Assembly: GCA_009763385.1 (NCBI GenBank)
Contig: CM019830.1
Location: forward strand, 92,940,649 to 93,004,648
Direction of reading: 5' to 3'
Source of the DNA: Coix lacryma-jobi var. lacryma-jobi
Lineage: Eukaryota; Streptophyta; Magnoliopsida; Poales; Poaceae
Length of the DNA stretch: 64,000 nt
In this document: one piece after another, positions 36,594 through 48,654 of the stretch
How the letters are laid out: every line of letters starts with the position of its first letter
Numbering within the stretch: the first letter of the stretch is position 1
Made by a program: the position numbers and the translations under genes
The notes under the pieces: generated by a model
Told to the model about the DNA's origin: nothing
The model's input: only the letters and a program-made list of their open reading frames with translations
The model's database searches: none

Positions 36594-38507
36594 TGCGGAT
36601 ACATGGGGTGTATGCCGGATCTTGAGTGATGAGTGATTGTCAACTGGGATGATGCGCATGTTCTTTGGCTTGTGTTGTGCAGGTGTCGAGCACGGATACG
36701 GTGATCAAAGGCAAGGTGAAGGTCAAGTAGAGACGTGCCGTGCCGATGGACCGGGAGCGGTGAACGGCGGACATGAGGCTTGAACTGAGGGACCGGTGGC
36801 CTGAGGATCTGCTGTGGTGGCTGATAGCCTGGGACAATGACGAGCGAAGAATTGCATGTGGACGGGGTGCACGGGCGGTGCATCCCTTCTATGGCTCGGT
36901 TTGGTGGTTGAGCCAAGAAAAACCACGGTGGACGGTTTCTAGGTTTGGGCCACAAAACCTGGGTGCGGGTTTGCCGAGTTGGGCCACAAAACTCGGGCTG
37001 AGGATGGTTTCCAGGTTGGGCCTCAAAACCTGGGCGCTGGCGGGTTTCTGAGTTTGGGCCACAAAACTCAGGCGATGGACGACTGGTTTCCCGGTTTGGG
37101 CCTCAAAACCGAGGGTTGATCGTGAAGGCGGGTTTCCCGGTTGGGCCTCAAAACCAGGGGCGGGTCTGTGAAAAGGACGAGCAGAGCTGGTGGCGGCACG
37201 TGGCGGCAATCGGTGAGGTTGCGTCGAGGCAATGCTACCAGTTGTGCGGGCGTGGCCATCGGATCAGCATCTTCTTCGAGTTGGTCCAGAATAAACCCTA
37301 GGGTTAGTTGGTTCGCTCTGTAATTAGTTAGGGTAGAGTGGGAACTAGAATTAGGATAAATAGAGGGAGACACCCAGCGCCCATCTTATCAAAGTCATTT
37401 GCTATTCTCCACTTAGGGTTTTCCTGCTCTCCTAATCCCTTGTTGTAGCTACTGAGATCCGCAGAGAACCATACCTCTGTGTTCATGAGATTTTGAGGAA
37501 GTGAGACCGTAATAATCTCATGTTGTAGCGTGTGGTAGCCACACGGTTGCAAATTCGTGGTTGTGATTTGCGTTTTTGTGTTGTTCGTCGCGGGTTGCTT
37601 TTCTCCACGAATTTCTCTGTGATCGATCTCCTTAGTCGTTGCGACTTTTTCGATTCCGTTTGAACTGAGTTGTTCTAGATCATGAGACACTTCTTTCCAC
37701 CGAAGGAATTCACCTCTAACCTCACGAGCTAGTAGATCGGTCGATTTTTGTTTCGAATCAAGTTTTATTCCTTTGGCTCGAATTCTTCCGATTCACCGAT
37801 TTGGAGTTAGGTTCGAGCCATGATCTCTTTGGAATAGCTCACAAACCTCCTTGGAACTCCTCATACCAAGTCTAAGCCTTAGAGCTTTTGATTCGGAGGA
37901 GATCGGGTTGAATCCGCGGAAGAACAGTGCAGATTCGGGAGCATCGGACGCTTAGGTCGGGACCATCGGAGGCTGAGTTCATACCAGCAGACGCGTCCGG
38001 TGCCACGTGTCTCGTGTCAGTTTCTGACATTTTAAAGGAGCATCAGACGCTCCCCAACGGACGCTCCGTTGACCATCGGAGCGTCGTCGGAGGGAAAGCA
38101 TCGGACGCTGAAGGTTCACTGTAGCCAGCGTCCGATGCTTGTCCAGTAAGGATCGAGACATGGTCTTTTCGCATCGGACGCGTCCGGTGCCTGACCATCG
38201 GACGCAGGCCAGTGTCCGATGATGTGTCTTCAGCACGTTTTCGTCCGCGCTTGTTCGTCCGTTGTCGGTTTTGATTTCTGGCTTTTGCGTTGGGTTTTGT
38301 GGCCCAAACCCACATCTAGGGTTGTATTGTGTCTCGCTGTGCTTCTTGGAAGCATCCACCCTACATCTAGGGTCGTGGACACTTGGAAGCTCTAGGTTTG
38401 CTCTTGGGGTGATTCTCGGGACAATGGCAACAAGTTTCTGAAAAGAAATTTTGAAGCTCCATTCAACCCCCCTCTGGTCGCTTTCTGGTACCACTTTCGG
38501 TCCTTCA
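36594..38507 (+). repeat. 3' LTR of Copia-A
   Basis: 1914 bases from TGCGGATAC to CGGTCCTTCA. A TATA-like GATAAATAGAGGG lies near 37355. It contains a six-unit hairpin array at 36927-37163, the CGTCCGATGC motif array at 37940-38220, and one further hairpin at 38291-38314 absent from the 5' LTR. The following bases, CTTAA, are the predicted right target duplication. Confidence 0.87.
36927..37163. repeat. Array of six imperfect hairpins in the Copia-A 3' LTR
   Basis: Units share the core TTTGGGCCWCAAAA with flanking arms that pair: CCGAG with CTCGG, CCAGG with CCTGG, CTGAG with CTCAG, CCCGG with CCGAG (imperfect). This corresponds to the seven-unit array of Copia-B on the other strand. Confidence 0.82.
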
Positions 38508-39966
38508 CTTAATAGCAATTAATGTGGCACACACTTATGATAAAAGACTGATAACACACTTATTACTCCAAACAGGGATCAGATTACAGAGTAAATGATA
38601 ATGATAAATGGTAAATTGTAACAGAGAGCAGATCAATCAAAGATAATCTTAGAACAGTACTACCTAGCAAGTGATGATTAGAACAAACATTAAATAGAAA
38701 CATTCCTAAGTTATTCTAATTACAAGTCATAGCATACTTTGATTAGTGCAAACATATTTGGCAATCATTGGCTAGGTCATATTATATTTATAATCAAGAA
38801 GCAACTGCATAGTAAAGGTGCTAAACAGAGTAACCCCTAAACCATGAGTTAACTGAGCCATACTGAACACTATATTCGGGAGGTGGAATACAAAGGACTC
38901 AACATGAATATCACACCCGTGATCTACCTCACTATCCGGAACATAGGATGCATTCGCAGATAAATAGTGTATAGGCACCATGCCTACACAACATCTATCA
39001 CACCCCCCAATGATCATTAAGATGGGGCTATACGAACATGAGTATAAACATAATTGATGAAATCTATCTATGCCAAAGATATAATCAAAGCAGACTATAA
39101 ACAATATATTAAGAATATAAAGATGAACAATAAGGTGAATTAGATCATCGAGAAGAACTAAAGTATGAACTAGAGCGTGCTACTAGAACTGGATTATGAT
39201 CTAGAAGACTAGATGATGATGAACTAGAACTAGACGATGAACTAGAACATAAACAATGATGAACAAAGATGAACTAGAAGAGCAATAATGAAATAGATCC
39301 ATAATGTTAATACAAGAGAGAAGATCTTGGGTTTACTGAGCCTTCTCGTGGCTAGATCCGGAATCCAAGAGAAGCAGCCTCCTCTAATCCTATTCTATCT
39401 AACTATTCTAGGTGGATGTAGTTCTAGAGCTACTAATTGGTCTCCTTCTCTGGTGGTAGCCTGATCTGATGATGAATGTGATCAAACCCTGATCTGATTG
39501 ATGATCTAGAGAGGGGGGTCTAGGGCTGCTTATATAGCCCTGGGCGAGGAACCGTGGCCGTTGGATCAAACCGACCTTAGGTACAGCTGAGATGCATCCT
39601 CGTAGGCGGTGGAGGAAGGTTCCAGAAGGCGGAGTCCAGCGAGCCCAGGGGCCGACCGGTCGGTCTGGTGGTGGGACCGGTCAGTCCCACCTGGCCGTGT
39701 CCCGGGGTACCCGGCCTCCTGGTGTCTTCTGGTATCCTCTAGATTCTTCTAGAATATCCTGATGCGTTGGTTCGGTTATCTTCCGTCGGTTTCCTTCTAG
39801 GGGAAGCTATCTGTGTTAATTTCCTAGTTTAGTCCCTGCAGAATCACAATTCACCAAAACTCATGGAATATTGTCAATTGAAACCCTAATCCTTTGTAGG
39901 TGATTGAATTCACACCCTTTTTATATTTATTTATCCATTAATTATGATAGATAACCAGTGTCAACA
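38508..39966 (-). repeat. LTR-F: LTR fragment, minus strand, interrupted by Copia-A
   Basis: On the minus strand it starts TGTTGACACTGG at 39966 and has a TATA signal (GGCTATATAAGC) near 39527-39538. No purine tract precedes the TG, so the sequence to the right is flanking DNA and this is a 5' or solo LTR. The other part must lie beyond Copia-A, outside the window. It holds a GAACTAGAA-rich simple-repeat stretch (39120-39300) and the GACCGGTCGGTCCCACC-type GC stretch near 39650. Confidence 0.65.
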
Positions 39967-40589
39967 GTAGTAAGGGAGACCATAGTACAGGTAGTACAGG
40001 GACTAGTAGAGTGATAGTATACGGTAGTGGCAAATGCATAGTGTAAAAAAGCATCAAATTGCATCATAGGTAGGAATAGAAAGCATCACAGGGCATCATA
40101 GGTAGTGGCAAATGCATAGTGTAAAAAAGCATCAAATTGCATCATAGGCAGGAAATAGAACACTGAAGTAGGGGAGAGAGAGTAGGCAAAGATTAGGAAC
40201 ACTAGAACATAGTCTTGACTGAACATATGGGAGAGAGAGTAGGGAGAGGAGTAGGCAAAGATCAGAACATAGTCTTGACTGAAACATACAAGAACACTGG
40301 ACTAATATAACTGAAACACTGGACTGAAACATGGTTTCAGAAAGATAACTTATCAGTAACTGAAACATATAGCTTGACATAACTGAAACATGGATCAGAT
40401 TAACTACACTGAATAGAGCTTGACCATGCAATTGACTGAATATAGCTTGACTAAAACATATAGCTTACTGAAAATGCTCAACATATAGTTGACATATACT
40501 AAAACATATGCTCAACATATAGCTTACTGAAAATGCAGGACATATAGCTAGACTAAAACATATAGCTCAACATAGGATCAGATTAACTT
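39967..40589. repeat. Flank between LTR-F and Tat-E, made of minisatellite-like repeats
   Basis: A 48-base unit GGTAGTGGCAAATGCATAGT.. occurs at 40023-40070 and 40101-40148. A GAGAGAGTAGG..CAAAGAT..CATAGTCTTGACTGAA unit occurs at about 40165 and 40230. From 40290 to 40570 there are degenerate copies of ATAGCTTGACTGAAACAT. No gene is visible. Confidence 0.75.
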
Positions 40590-42247
40590 TGTTGACATAA
40601 AATCTCGGTCGGTCACGCCAACACACTCGAGCACACGGTCCACAGAGGGGTGTGGAGCAAGATCATCCTGACCTCCTGAACCTTCAGCAGATGGTGGAGC
40701 CGAATCTTAATGGGATCGACTTTGGTCGTGCCAGTCAATTTGACCTGTAATTGATAAGGAGAAGAAAAAGATTGTTAAATCATGGAACCTGCCGGTTTTG
40801 TGCCAGACAGTTCCAAAATGTACGGCTCTGATGTAGCCATTGATGATAGGACATTGACTACAGAGTCAACTCCCAAGAGACTTGTATTAGAGTATTGTAA
40901 AAGATGTGAAACATGTCGGCTATGAAATATATAACGAGCACTCAGAAAATAAACACAGCCGATGAGCTTAAAAGATATTAAAAGAAATAAAGATCTGTGT
41001 ACGTCTAAGCAACATGAAATCAACATATTGACTAATTGCACAAGCAGTTCTATTCATTAACAGTGGGGTGTTTTCATGCAGCCATAATATAAATAGATCG
41101 ATAAAATAGCTTAAACATCAACAATGGGGTGTTTCCATACAGGCATAATGATGACTAAGCTAGATCACTTCTCGTGCAAAGAGTAGATCCATTAATTTCA
41201 AACCACTTAAAAGTACACACTATGAAGAAAGCATAACTGAATCAGCTATTTCAACCGATGTAGGGTCCATGAGGCACGAACAAGATCTATCTATTAAAAC
41301 CATGATTTGGCTTAAGATCAAACAAAATAATCTATCATGTATATCAGTGGGGTTCGGAAATACAGCCGTAATAGACATGTTTAGATCAAATCTATCTGCT
41401 CTTAAATCAGATCATTATTTTATCGAATATCTCGAACGCACAACATGTTAATAATCAAGATTGACAAAGTAGTCGATGAGAGGCTTGTATCGGCTATTTC
41501 CTCTGTTGTAAGCGTGTAAATCCCAAAAATAGCCGAAACTAAGCGTCTTTAAAACTTAAACCACCTTATCAATCTTGATTGGGCAAGTTGTTGTTTGAAA
41601 CATAAAGAAACAAATTAAAACATGAAACAACATTGGTAACTTGATGAATCTTTAGCTTGCCAAACCAATAGAGCCGATAACTAGTCAAGATCGACTAAAG
41701 TAAGAGATTGATCAGAGTCAAGATAGTCTCACAAAAGACGAACTTAGACCGATAAACTAGCCATGCCATAGTTTAACAAGAGTTTGGTCGATGCCAAATA
41801 TAGCCTTGTTACACGATGACACAAGCCATTGGTGAAACTTACAAGCAAATCAAAGGTCGGTCGTTGCCGATGCAGCCCTATCTGGTTGAAGGTCTTGCCG
41901 AGATCTACGTTACTCCTACTCCTAGGGTTTTTTGGCCAGTGGCCGGTGTATTGATTGATTGGATGCCCTTACAAAATCCGGGTTCTAACTATTTATAACC
42001 CGGTTGACTCTTGCCCTAACACGAGTAGGTTACAAAAAAAGGTAAAATAAAAGACGACCCGATCTTGAACTCCTTGGTCGAGTCTGACACGCCTTTGAAG
42101 CCCGTCGTGTTGGTCCACATGAATCCTTCTGGTTACGCTTGACCCACACAAGCTTCTCTATTTTCAGGCCGATCCTTTTCCTTAATAAATCAGCCGTTTA
42201 TGCTTACTAAATAATAAATCTTTTTGGCCCAAAATCTGGTGTAAACA
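40590..42247 (-). repeat. 3' LTR of Tat-E
   Basis: The minus strand starts TGTTTACACCAG right after a G-rich tract and ends TTATGTCAACA. Length is 1658 bases. A TATA signal (TTATAAATAG on the minus strand) lies near 41987-42000. There is no second LTR in the window to confirm the edges. Small frames inside are not supported. Confidence 0.65.
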
Positions 42248-42263
42248 CATGCCCCCCTATTTT
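42248..42263 (-). other. Polypurine tract of Tat-E
   Basis: The minus strand reads AAAATAGGGGGGCATG before the LTR start TGTTTACACC. Confidence 0.65.
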
Positions 42264-42476
42264 GGGATGAAATTTATTTTATTCCAAAAATGTCATTTTC
42301 TTTCCCTTAGGGTCCAATCGACTAACCTTTCTTTTAGCCGATCAGCCGAGTCTTCTTCTGAACCGTTATCATTTTCTCCAAGGGCTATTCTCAAACCCTA
42401 ACCTTCAAAGAAGTCCGCGCCACTCGATTTTAAGCAAACCTTTTGAGAGCTCGAATTTGGTGCTTCCGCAAGTCAA

Positions 42477-45400
42477 ATGGCGACCCAAGATTCCATCCCT
42501 GAGGTAAATTTGGGTCTTCTATCACCCCCTCTCTGATGATTCTCCATTTTCGTGTTTTCCCTCAAATTTTTGAATTTTCAGGTGCTCCACGACTCGATCC
42601 TCATCCCAATTCAGGACAATCCAAATGACTTCTTCTTCGGTCCAGTAGGCAATCTTTGATCCCACCAAAGTCATTACTGCTGAAACTCAGAGAGTCCCCT
42701 TCAAGAATTCAAATTTCGCTTCAAAGTACTGGAGTAAAACTCCTTTCAGGAACTGGCCATCGCTCATTCCGGGCTGGAGAGACTGGCTGATCAAGGTAGA
42801 AGCCAAAAAGAAATCAGATTGGATTCTCCGCAGCCTAGATCATTGCATCACTCTGTCTTTAGCTGACATGAAGAAAAATAAACAAATGCTGAAGGCGGCC
42901 TCTTACTTTTGGTCTGGTACCTTCAACTCTTTCATGTTCAAGCCTGGTCCCATGACTCCAAATTTAGCCGATGTACACATGCTGACGGCTTAAATACCAC
43001 TGGATCAATCAACCCTTATAGCCTTCAAACCAAGCCCTCCATCAAGCTTGGAAAACCTGGTGGTTGGTCCAACTATATTGCCACATTTAATACTCCTTAA
43101 TCTTAGTATCAGAACGAGAGCACATTATCTTTCTGAATATGTGGCTGGAGAAGTATCTGTTCTGTGGTCAGAGTTGTGGCCCAACCTCTAATTTCTTCGC
43201 TCTGGCAAAAAAATTGCCTGTGGACTTCAGATATACCTCTGGGAAAGTATCTTCTGGGGGCTCTGTACAGCATGTTGAATAAAGTAGCCCAAAGTATGAT
43301 GGAAAATGAAGATATCCCATCAATAACAGGTCCTTGGTGGCTGCTCCAACTCTGGCTTAACCTTCATCTTCATAGGTTGGTAACCCTAGACTTGATGACC
43401 ATATCCATCCCTAAATTATACCCAGATAGCCAAGAAAAGCTACTGGTTGACGATGCAAAAATGAGAAGATGCACCTCATTTGGAGAAGCTGTTGCTATGA
43501 TATCTATCGATAAATCAATAAGCTTCTTCTTCAAGATCTTCTACAAAGGATTCCGGCTACCATTCTCGATGGTTTTCAGTATTCAGATATTACAGACTTT
43601 GAGAATCCATACACTTTTAGATTCCAAGAGAATGTGACAATGAGGGTTTGAAGATCTTATGCTAGATTATGAAGCCTTGTCTCTGCCAACTGAAATTAGG
43701 CATGGAAGAGAAAAACCTCCCATGTCCTATGAATTTTGTCATCCTATCACGGCGCCAGACAAATTGGCTTTGGCCAAGTGCCCTCATCCCTTTATTTTGC
43801 TGATAAACTCAGGCCAAGGGATGCAGTAGACTCTGCATTAGAGTATAACAGATACTCCAATTGGAACAATCTGTTTCCCTGAAGATGGCCAAGGAATGGA
43901 ATTGCAGGCCTTTTCTTTAGTTCTTTTCAAGACTGGTGGCAACAGTGGAGCATTCATCTCTTTAGTGAAGCTGTGGCTACTTACTGTCTGAAGTTGGATT
44001 CAGACTTCTAGGAAACTTACGAGGTAAACTCAATTGTCTTCAAATTTTACATTCTTACCATCTATTTACCTCTGATATCATGTGCCAAATTTTTGCAGGA
44101 TTTGGTCAACTTGAATCCTCCAAAAATAAATTATAACATATGGTGTCCAAACCCTAGGATTGGTGTGATGCCCCACCATCAAGACTCTGATCTGATGAGA
44201 GGAAAGTTTTTGATGCCTCAGATGATCAAACCCTTAGCACCTTTATAAAGGAAGCTGGCTCCTCCAAGAAAGAAAACTACAGTAAATCAATGTCTTATTC
44301 CATTGAATGTACCAGTAGAAAGAGTTCCCCTCCTCACAGAAGTACTGGATGTACTCTGGGAGAACTACCCTTCACATACCTGGGATTACCACTAGGGACA
44401 ACGAGACCTCTAGTCAGAGATTTTGCTACACTGATTGCAGAGTGGAAAGAAGAAAATATTTGCTAGTTCCATTTTCCTGAACTATGCTGGTAGACTGCAG
44501 CTTGTGAACTCGGTCCTCTCCTCTCTCCCTACCTATTATATGTGCACGCTCAGATTACCTAAAAACAGTAATCAAAATTGTCGACAAATATAGAAAAGAC
44601 TGCCTATGGAGAGGAAGTGATACCAACAAGAAAGGATACAATATGGCCCTGGCCCGTAGTAACTACTCCAAAAGAGAAAGGGGGATTAGGAGTCAAAAAC
44701 TGTATCTGCAAAACGAGAGTCTTCTTGAAGCAGCTGACCAAATTTTATAAGCAAGGAAGACGTGTTGTGGTTTCCCTCATCTGGTCATCCTAAGAAAGGT
44801 TCCTTTGGTGGAAAGATTTATTAAGCTTAAGCATTGATTTCAGAGGTATTGCTAAGTGCACAGATGGCATGGGGGACTTTGTTGGGTTGTGGGATGATGC
44901 ATTTCTAGAGCAGCCTCTGCTTACCAATTCCCGCTTTTGTTTGCTTATGTTCATAAATGCCATGATATCACTAAACAAGGTTATCAGACTCATAATGCAT
45001 TGGAACTTTTCAGACTTCCACTCAGCTGGGGGCTTATAGTGAATTCCTAGACTTCCAAGCTATTTTGCAAGACCAGCAAACTGAGTCAAGATCAGGACCG
45101 CTGGACTTTCATTTGGGGTGCAGCCTACAGTTCTAGCAACTTCTACAGGCATCCTTTGTGGATCTCTCTGCGCCTAAGCCGTTGCAATGGATCTGGAGAA
45201 CGAAGTGTATGCCAAAGGTTAAAGTCTTTGCATGGTTGCTGCTCAATGACCGACGCTTAACACTACAAATATTCTCAGAAGACAACGCAAACATCTAGAA
45301 GAGGGCTACAATTGTGTGCTTTGTTTGGATGACACAGAAGAAGAAACTGCGCTTCACTTATTTTTTGAATGCTCCACAAGTATTTCTAGGAGGTTGCCAT

Positions 45401-46976
45401 TGGCATCGTTTGGCAAACTGGAGGCAACATCTTTCAGATGATAGAGCATCAAAGGAGGAGTTTCGGTCTCCTTCTTTATGAAAGTCTTCATGATAGCAGC
45501 ATGGTGTATATGGAAAGAGCGCAATGCCTGGATTTTCTATGACGTGATCCTTCCCTGGCGGCCTGGAAACAGTCTTTCAAGTGTGAAGTTAAACTTCACC
45601 TTCACAGAATCAGAAATGACGCCCATCCTTTCATCTTAAATTGGCTCGATAGTTGTAAAGTTGCTTCTTTTTTTGTTCGCTAGCCCCCTTCCCTCTTCAG
45701 TTAGCTTTTGGCTAACTGCTCTTGTATTTTCTCATTATTTCATAAGAATTTGGGTGGTGCTGGGGAGCTTTTGCTCCACAGTTTTTCTCAAAAAGAAGAA
45801 ACAAAAAACTATCAGGCCAACTGCTAAGGTCGTATCCAAGAAGAAGAAGAAAAACACCTCTAACAGCAGCCAATCCTTGATAGAAATATCAACACAGAGG
45901 TAATAAAAATTTGCTTCTTCTGATTCTCATCACCAAGTCTGTAACTCTTTTTATCTTTTGATTTCCAGGGATAGGCTGGCACTCATAATATTGAGTTGCC
46001 TCAGGAGCAGGTGGATACCCAAATATAGAATCTGAAATACCTCCTCTTCCTGATATTGATCAAGAGTTTCCCCAACCAGGTATACCTTTTAGCTGATAGC
46101 TCCATTTTCCTCCATGGATGTTCTTGAAAACTGATGAAAAATTTCTTTCAGATGCACCTCCTGAGCCTTCTCCAACCTTCCCTGAGCTTCAAATCAACCC
46201 ATCTGACCAGGTGCTCTAATCAACACTACTTCTCCTTTCAATAATTTCCTGCCTGTAATTATCTACTCATCTATCTATTCTAGGAGCAAGGAGAACCTTC
46301 TTCCCCAACCATCCCTTTTGACTTAAAAGAATATATGGGTGAAGAAGAAGAACCTGTACCAGATCATTCCAAGAAACCTTCTGAAGAAACTAAGGCTCGG
46401 CTGCAACCATTACTCTCTCTTTTAGAGACTAATATAGCCGACCTAGTACATGATGCAAAAGAAATCAGAGACATTTTCGACTTGATCAAAGATGACATAC
46501 CAGATGATCTCAACAAAGCTCTGACTCCTGTTGCTCATATAGAGTTTCTTCGGTTAGAATTCATGGAAGCTAAAACCAAACTCTCTGCACGTGAAGCCCA
46601 AGTGCACCTGCCAGCACACGAACAACGTTGCATTTCTGATATGGTTGCCGCAAAGGACACCATAGATCAAATAAATTCATATTCCACTGTCCTCATCGAC
46701 AACCTATCATCTTTAGAAGCTGAGAGGGATCAGCTATTGAATAGGCTTCATGTTATTGATGATTAGATCAAGATGAAAAAAGAAAGCTTGGAGAACATTC
46801 TTGTTGCTCTTCGTGAACAAAAGAAGATAACACTTCTTCACACCGAGCTTCAGGATGTTAAAGCCAGGAAGAAGCCAATCCCAGGTTCCATTGAAGAAGA
46901 TCAGAACAAGATAGCCGATATAGATGTTATCCGCTTAAATGCCCTGAATGTATTAAAATCTGTACTAAACATGTAA
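42477..46976 (+). pseudogene. Tat-E antisense gene 1: plant mobile domain-like, six exons, interrupted by a LINE
   Basis: Exons by GT-AG signals: 42477-42503, 42582-44023, 44099-45899 (holding a LINE), 45969-46079, 46152-46210, 46284-46976. The long exon shows a plant-mobile-domain pattern: WPSLIPGWRDWL, SYFWSGTFNSFMFKPGPMTP, LADVHMLT, KLGKPGGWSNYIATF, then LGKYLLGALYSMLNKVAQ and GPWWLLQLWLNLHLHRLVT. After the LINE comes a Lys-rich, NLS-like KVVSKKKKKN, and the last exon is coiled coil (ISDMVAAKDTIDQINS, LEAERDQLLNRL). Stops and shifts lie near 42653, 43275 and 46764. PMD proteins occur in host silencing factors and in transposons; here it belongs to the element, on the strand opposite gag. 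Confidence 0.65.
44335..45808 (+). mobile_element. 5'-truncated LINE (L1 type), ORF2 C-terminal part
   Basis: Frames read CTLGELPFTYLGLPLG, SIFLNYAGRLQLVNSVLSSL and PTYYMCTLRLPK, then a run of zf-RVT type (WIWRTKCMPKVKVFAWLLLN, CLDDTEETALHLFFECS) and MIAAWCIWKERNAWIF, as in the end of plant L1 ORF2. It ends in an A-rich tail at about 45790-45808. The RT catalytic part is absent because of 5' truncation. Frames are broken. The left edge is uncertain by tens of bases and I see no clear target duplication. Confidence 0.8.
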
Positions 46977-47338
46977 TTCTATTTATCTGTAATTCCTGAC
47001 TCTCAACCCTTCCTCTGTAAACATTCTTCATTGGTTGACTGACATCATGATACTCTGTTTTTCGTTTAACACTTGAAGCTCTATCAGCTATCTTTAGTCG
47101 ATATTATCTGGATGACTTATCCTTTAGCCGATTAGTGCCAGAACGGCCTATTTAGTCGAATCACCTTAGGATCTGGATCTGAGGGTGCCCCCGAACCGAC
47201 GCCTTTTCACCCTCTCGAGTCTTACTCATAAATGCAAAATGTCGGCTTCTCGAACACACCACACATTCATTGCCTTACTCTTCGTCCTTTGCTCTCCTCA
47301 TCCACCGACTGCCTTTCTTTTCCACGACAATCAAAGCA
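46977..47338 (+). other. Spacer between the two antisense genes of Tat-E
   Basis: Non-coding, with TCGGCTA/TAGCCGA-type words common to this element. It should hold the promoter of the next gene, but I see no convincing TATA box. Confidence 0.5.
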
Positions 47339-48220
47339 ATGGCGGACAACCGCGGCAAGCGCCCCGCGGAGGCATCGGAGTCCGTAGACAGCCCTCCGGC
47401 GACCCATTGTCGTGTGCTTGGGTAATGATTTTTTCCCTTCAGCATCTTTTGTGCTTCGAAACTTCTCATTGACCCGAGGAAAAACCCTAACTTTTCCGCA
47501 GTCCTTCTCCTCCGGTAGATGGCCAAGGCCCCAGCCAACCCCCATCGGGGCACGGGTTGGCATTGGATGATGATGCTTGGGCCTTCATCCGGGGCGTCTC
47601 CGATACCCGACGCCTCCTGGAGGAAGAGCGTCGCCGAACCGCTCGCCTTGTGGAGGAGCGAGAGGTCCTCCGCGCTCGCCTCAATAGTATTCTTGAACAC
47701 TGAGAGGCGTCCGATGCCAGGGTTGCTGGTACATCTTTTCAAATCCTTCAACTCATCACTTCAATTACCTTTGTATAATTGTTCTAGTCATTCCGTTGGT
47801 AATTGTCTAAATACTTAGCCGATTTGTTCTTTGATTTGATTGAATCGGCCGTTCTTCTTAAACTTAGTCTCTTATCCAATCGTAGAACTCCAACAGCAGC
47901 TCGACTGGCTTACTGGGCAAGCCATGGCGATTGCCGATTTCGTGAACGCCCGGGGAGACAATCTGAGGGTGCGCCTAGATGACGTCGGGACGTGCATCAG
48001 GGAGTTGGCCCTCCACACCATCTACCACGGCGCCACCTTCGCCCTCGCCGGAGCCGAACTCGGCGGTGCTGAGATCTCCGGGGAAGTTTCTCCCTCCTTC
48101 GTCGGTGCCAGGACGAGGGAAGACTTCAGGGAACTGGTGGAGGAATTCCAACCCCTGGGGCTCGCCGTGGCGGAGGTGTCGCACCTGGAGGACCTCCCGA
48201 ACAAGCTTCATCTAGATTAG
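47339..48220 (+). pseudogene. Tat-E antisense gene 2: spliced coiled-coil protein, three exons, one stop
   Basis: Exon 1 47339-47421 (MADNRGKRPAEASESVD), exon 2 47502-47728 (LDDDAWAFIRGVSDTRRLLE, then an Arg/Glu-rich coiled coil ending LNSILEH), exon 3 47886-48220 (VELQQQLDWLTG, FVNARGDNLRVRLDDVGT, RELALHTIYHGATFALAGA). All junctions are GT-AG. A TGA at 47701-47703 interrupts exon 2. I know similar C-terminal segments from grass retroelement proteins but no function. 48221-48654 has no gene. Confidence 0.6.
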
Positions 48221-48654
48221 TTCAATCTTAATGTTTCTTTTGTGTATCCGGCCTGGTGGCCGAACAAGCTGAACAACAAGCCTGTCCCTGCATCGTTAGG
48301 CGTTTAAATAGTCTTGTTAAATATCGTTGCTTGACATCCTTTGCATTGTGTTGCCTGTGCTTCCAAAATTTTCCCTTTGATTTATTTCTTTTTGATAAAT
48401 GTTCTAAAGGCGATAAATCCTTGGTATTTTTGTTCTAAAGGCGATACATTAGTATCAGCTATAAAATCAAACAAATCGATCTTTTGTTCCAACTCTAAAA
48501 GAAATAATCTTGACTGACACACACCCGGCCTTAGTTTATTGGCGTCGATGCGAATCATCGTCGGCAAGTTAATCTGCTAACCTTACTCTCGGTTGTTGAA
48601 GCCGATTCATTAGATCAGCTGTTGACTCTCGTCAATTGTCTTGAGAAAGTCTTC

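Larger units (their letters stand above)
18719..38507 (+). mobile_element. Copia-A: SIRE/Maximus-like Ty1/copia element, plus strand, with two nested insertions
   Basis: Partial 5' LTR (18719-19253), Met-tRNA PBS, gag, protease, integrase, RT, RNase H, long 3' region, PPT and 3' LTR (36594-38507). Integrase before RT marks it as copia; the long gag and long non-coding 3' region fit SIRE/Maximus. The rest of the 5' LTR is left of Tekay-1, outside the window. Coding parts carry many stops. It is inserted into LTR-F. Confidence 0.88.

Noticed and set aside
38550..39966. LTR-F as a complete solo LTR from TGATAACACAC at 38550
   Set aside because: The five bases before it (AAGAC) and after 39966 (GTAGT) do not match, and the 42 bases between Copia-A and 38550 would be left unexplained.
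42477..46976. Plant-mobile-domain gene as a host gene captured between elements
   Set aside because: It lies next to a Tat-type PPT and 3' LTR, shares sequence words with the element, is followed by a second element-type gene and by gag-protease on the other strand, as in Tat antisense ORFs. Capture in the distant past cannot be excluded.
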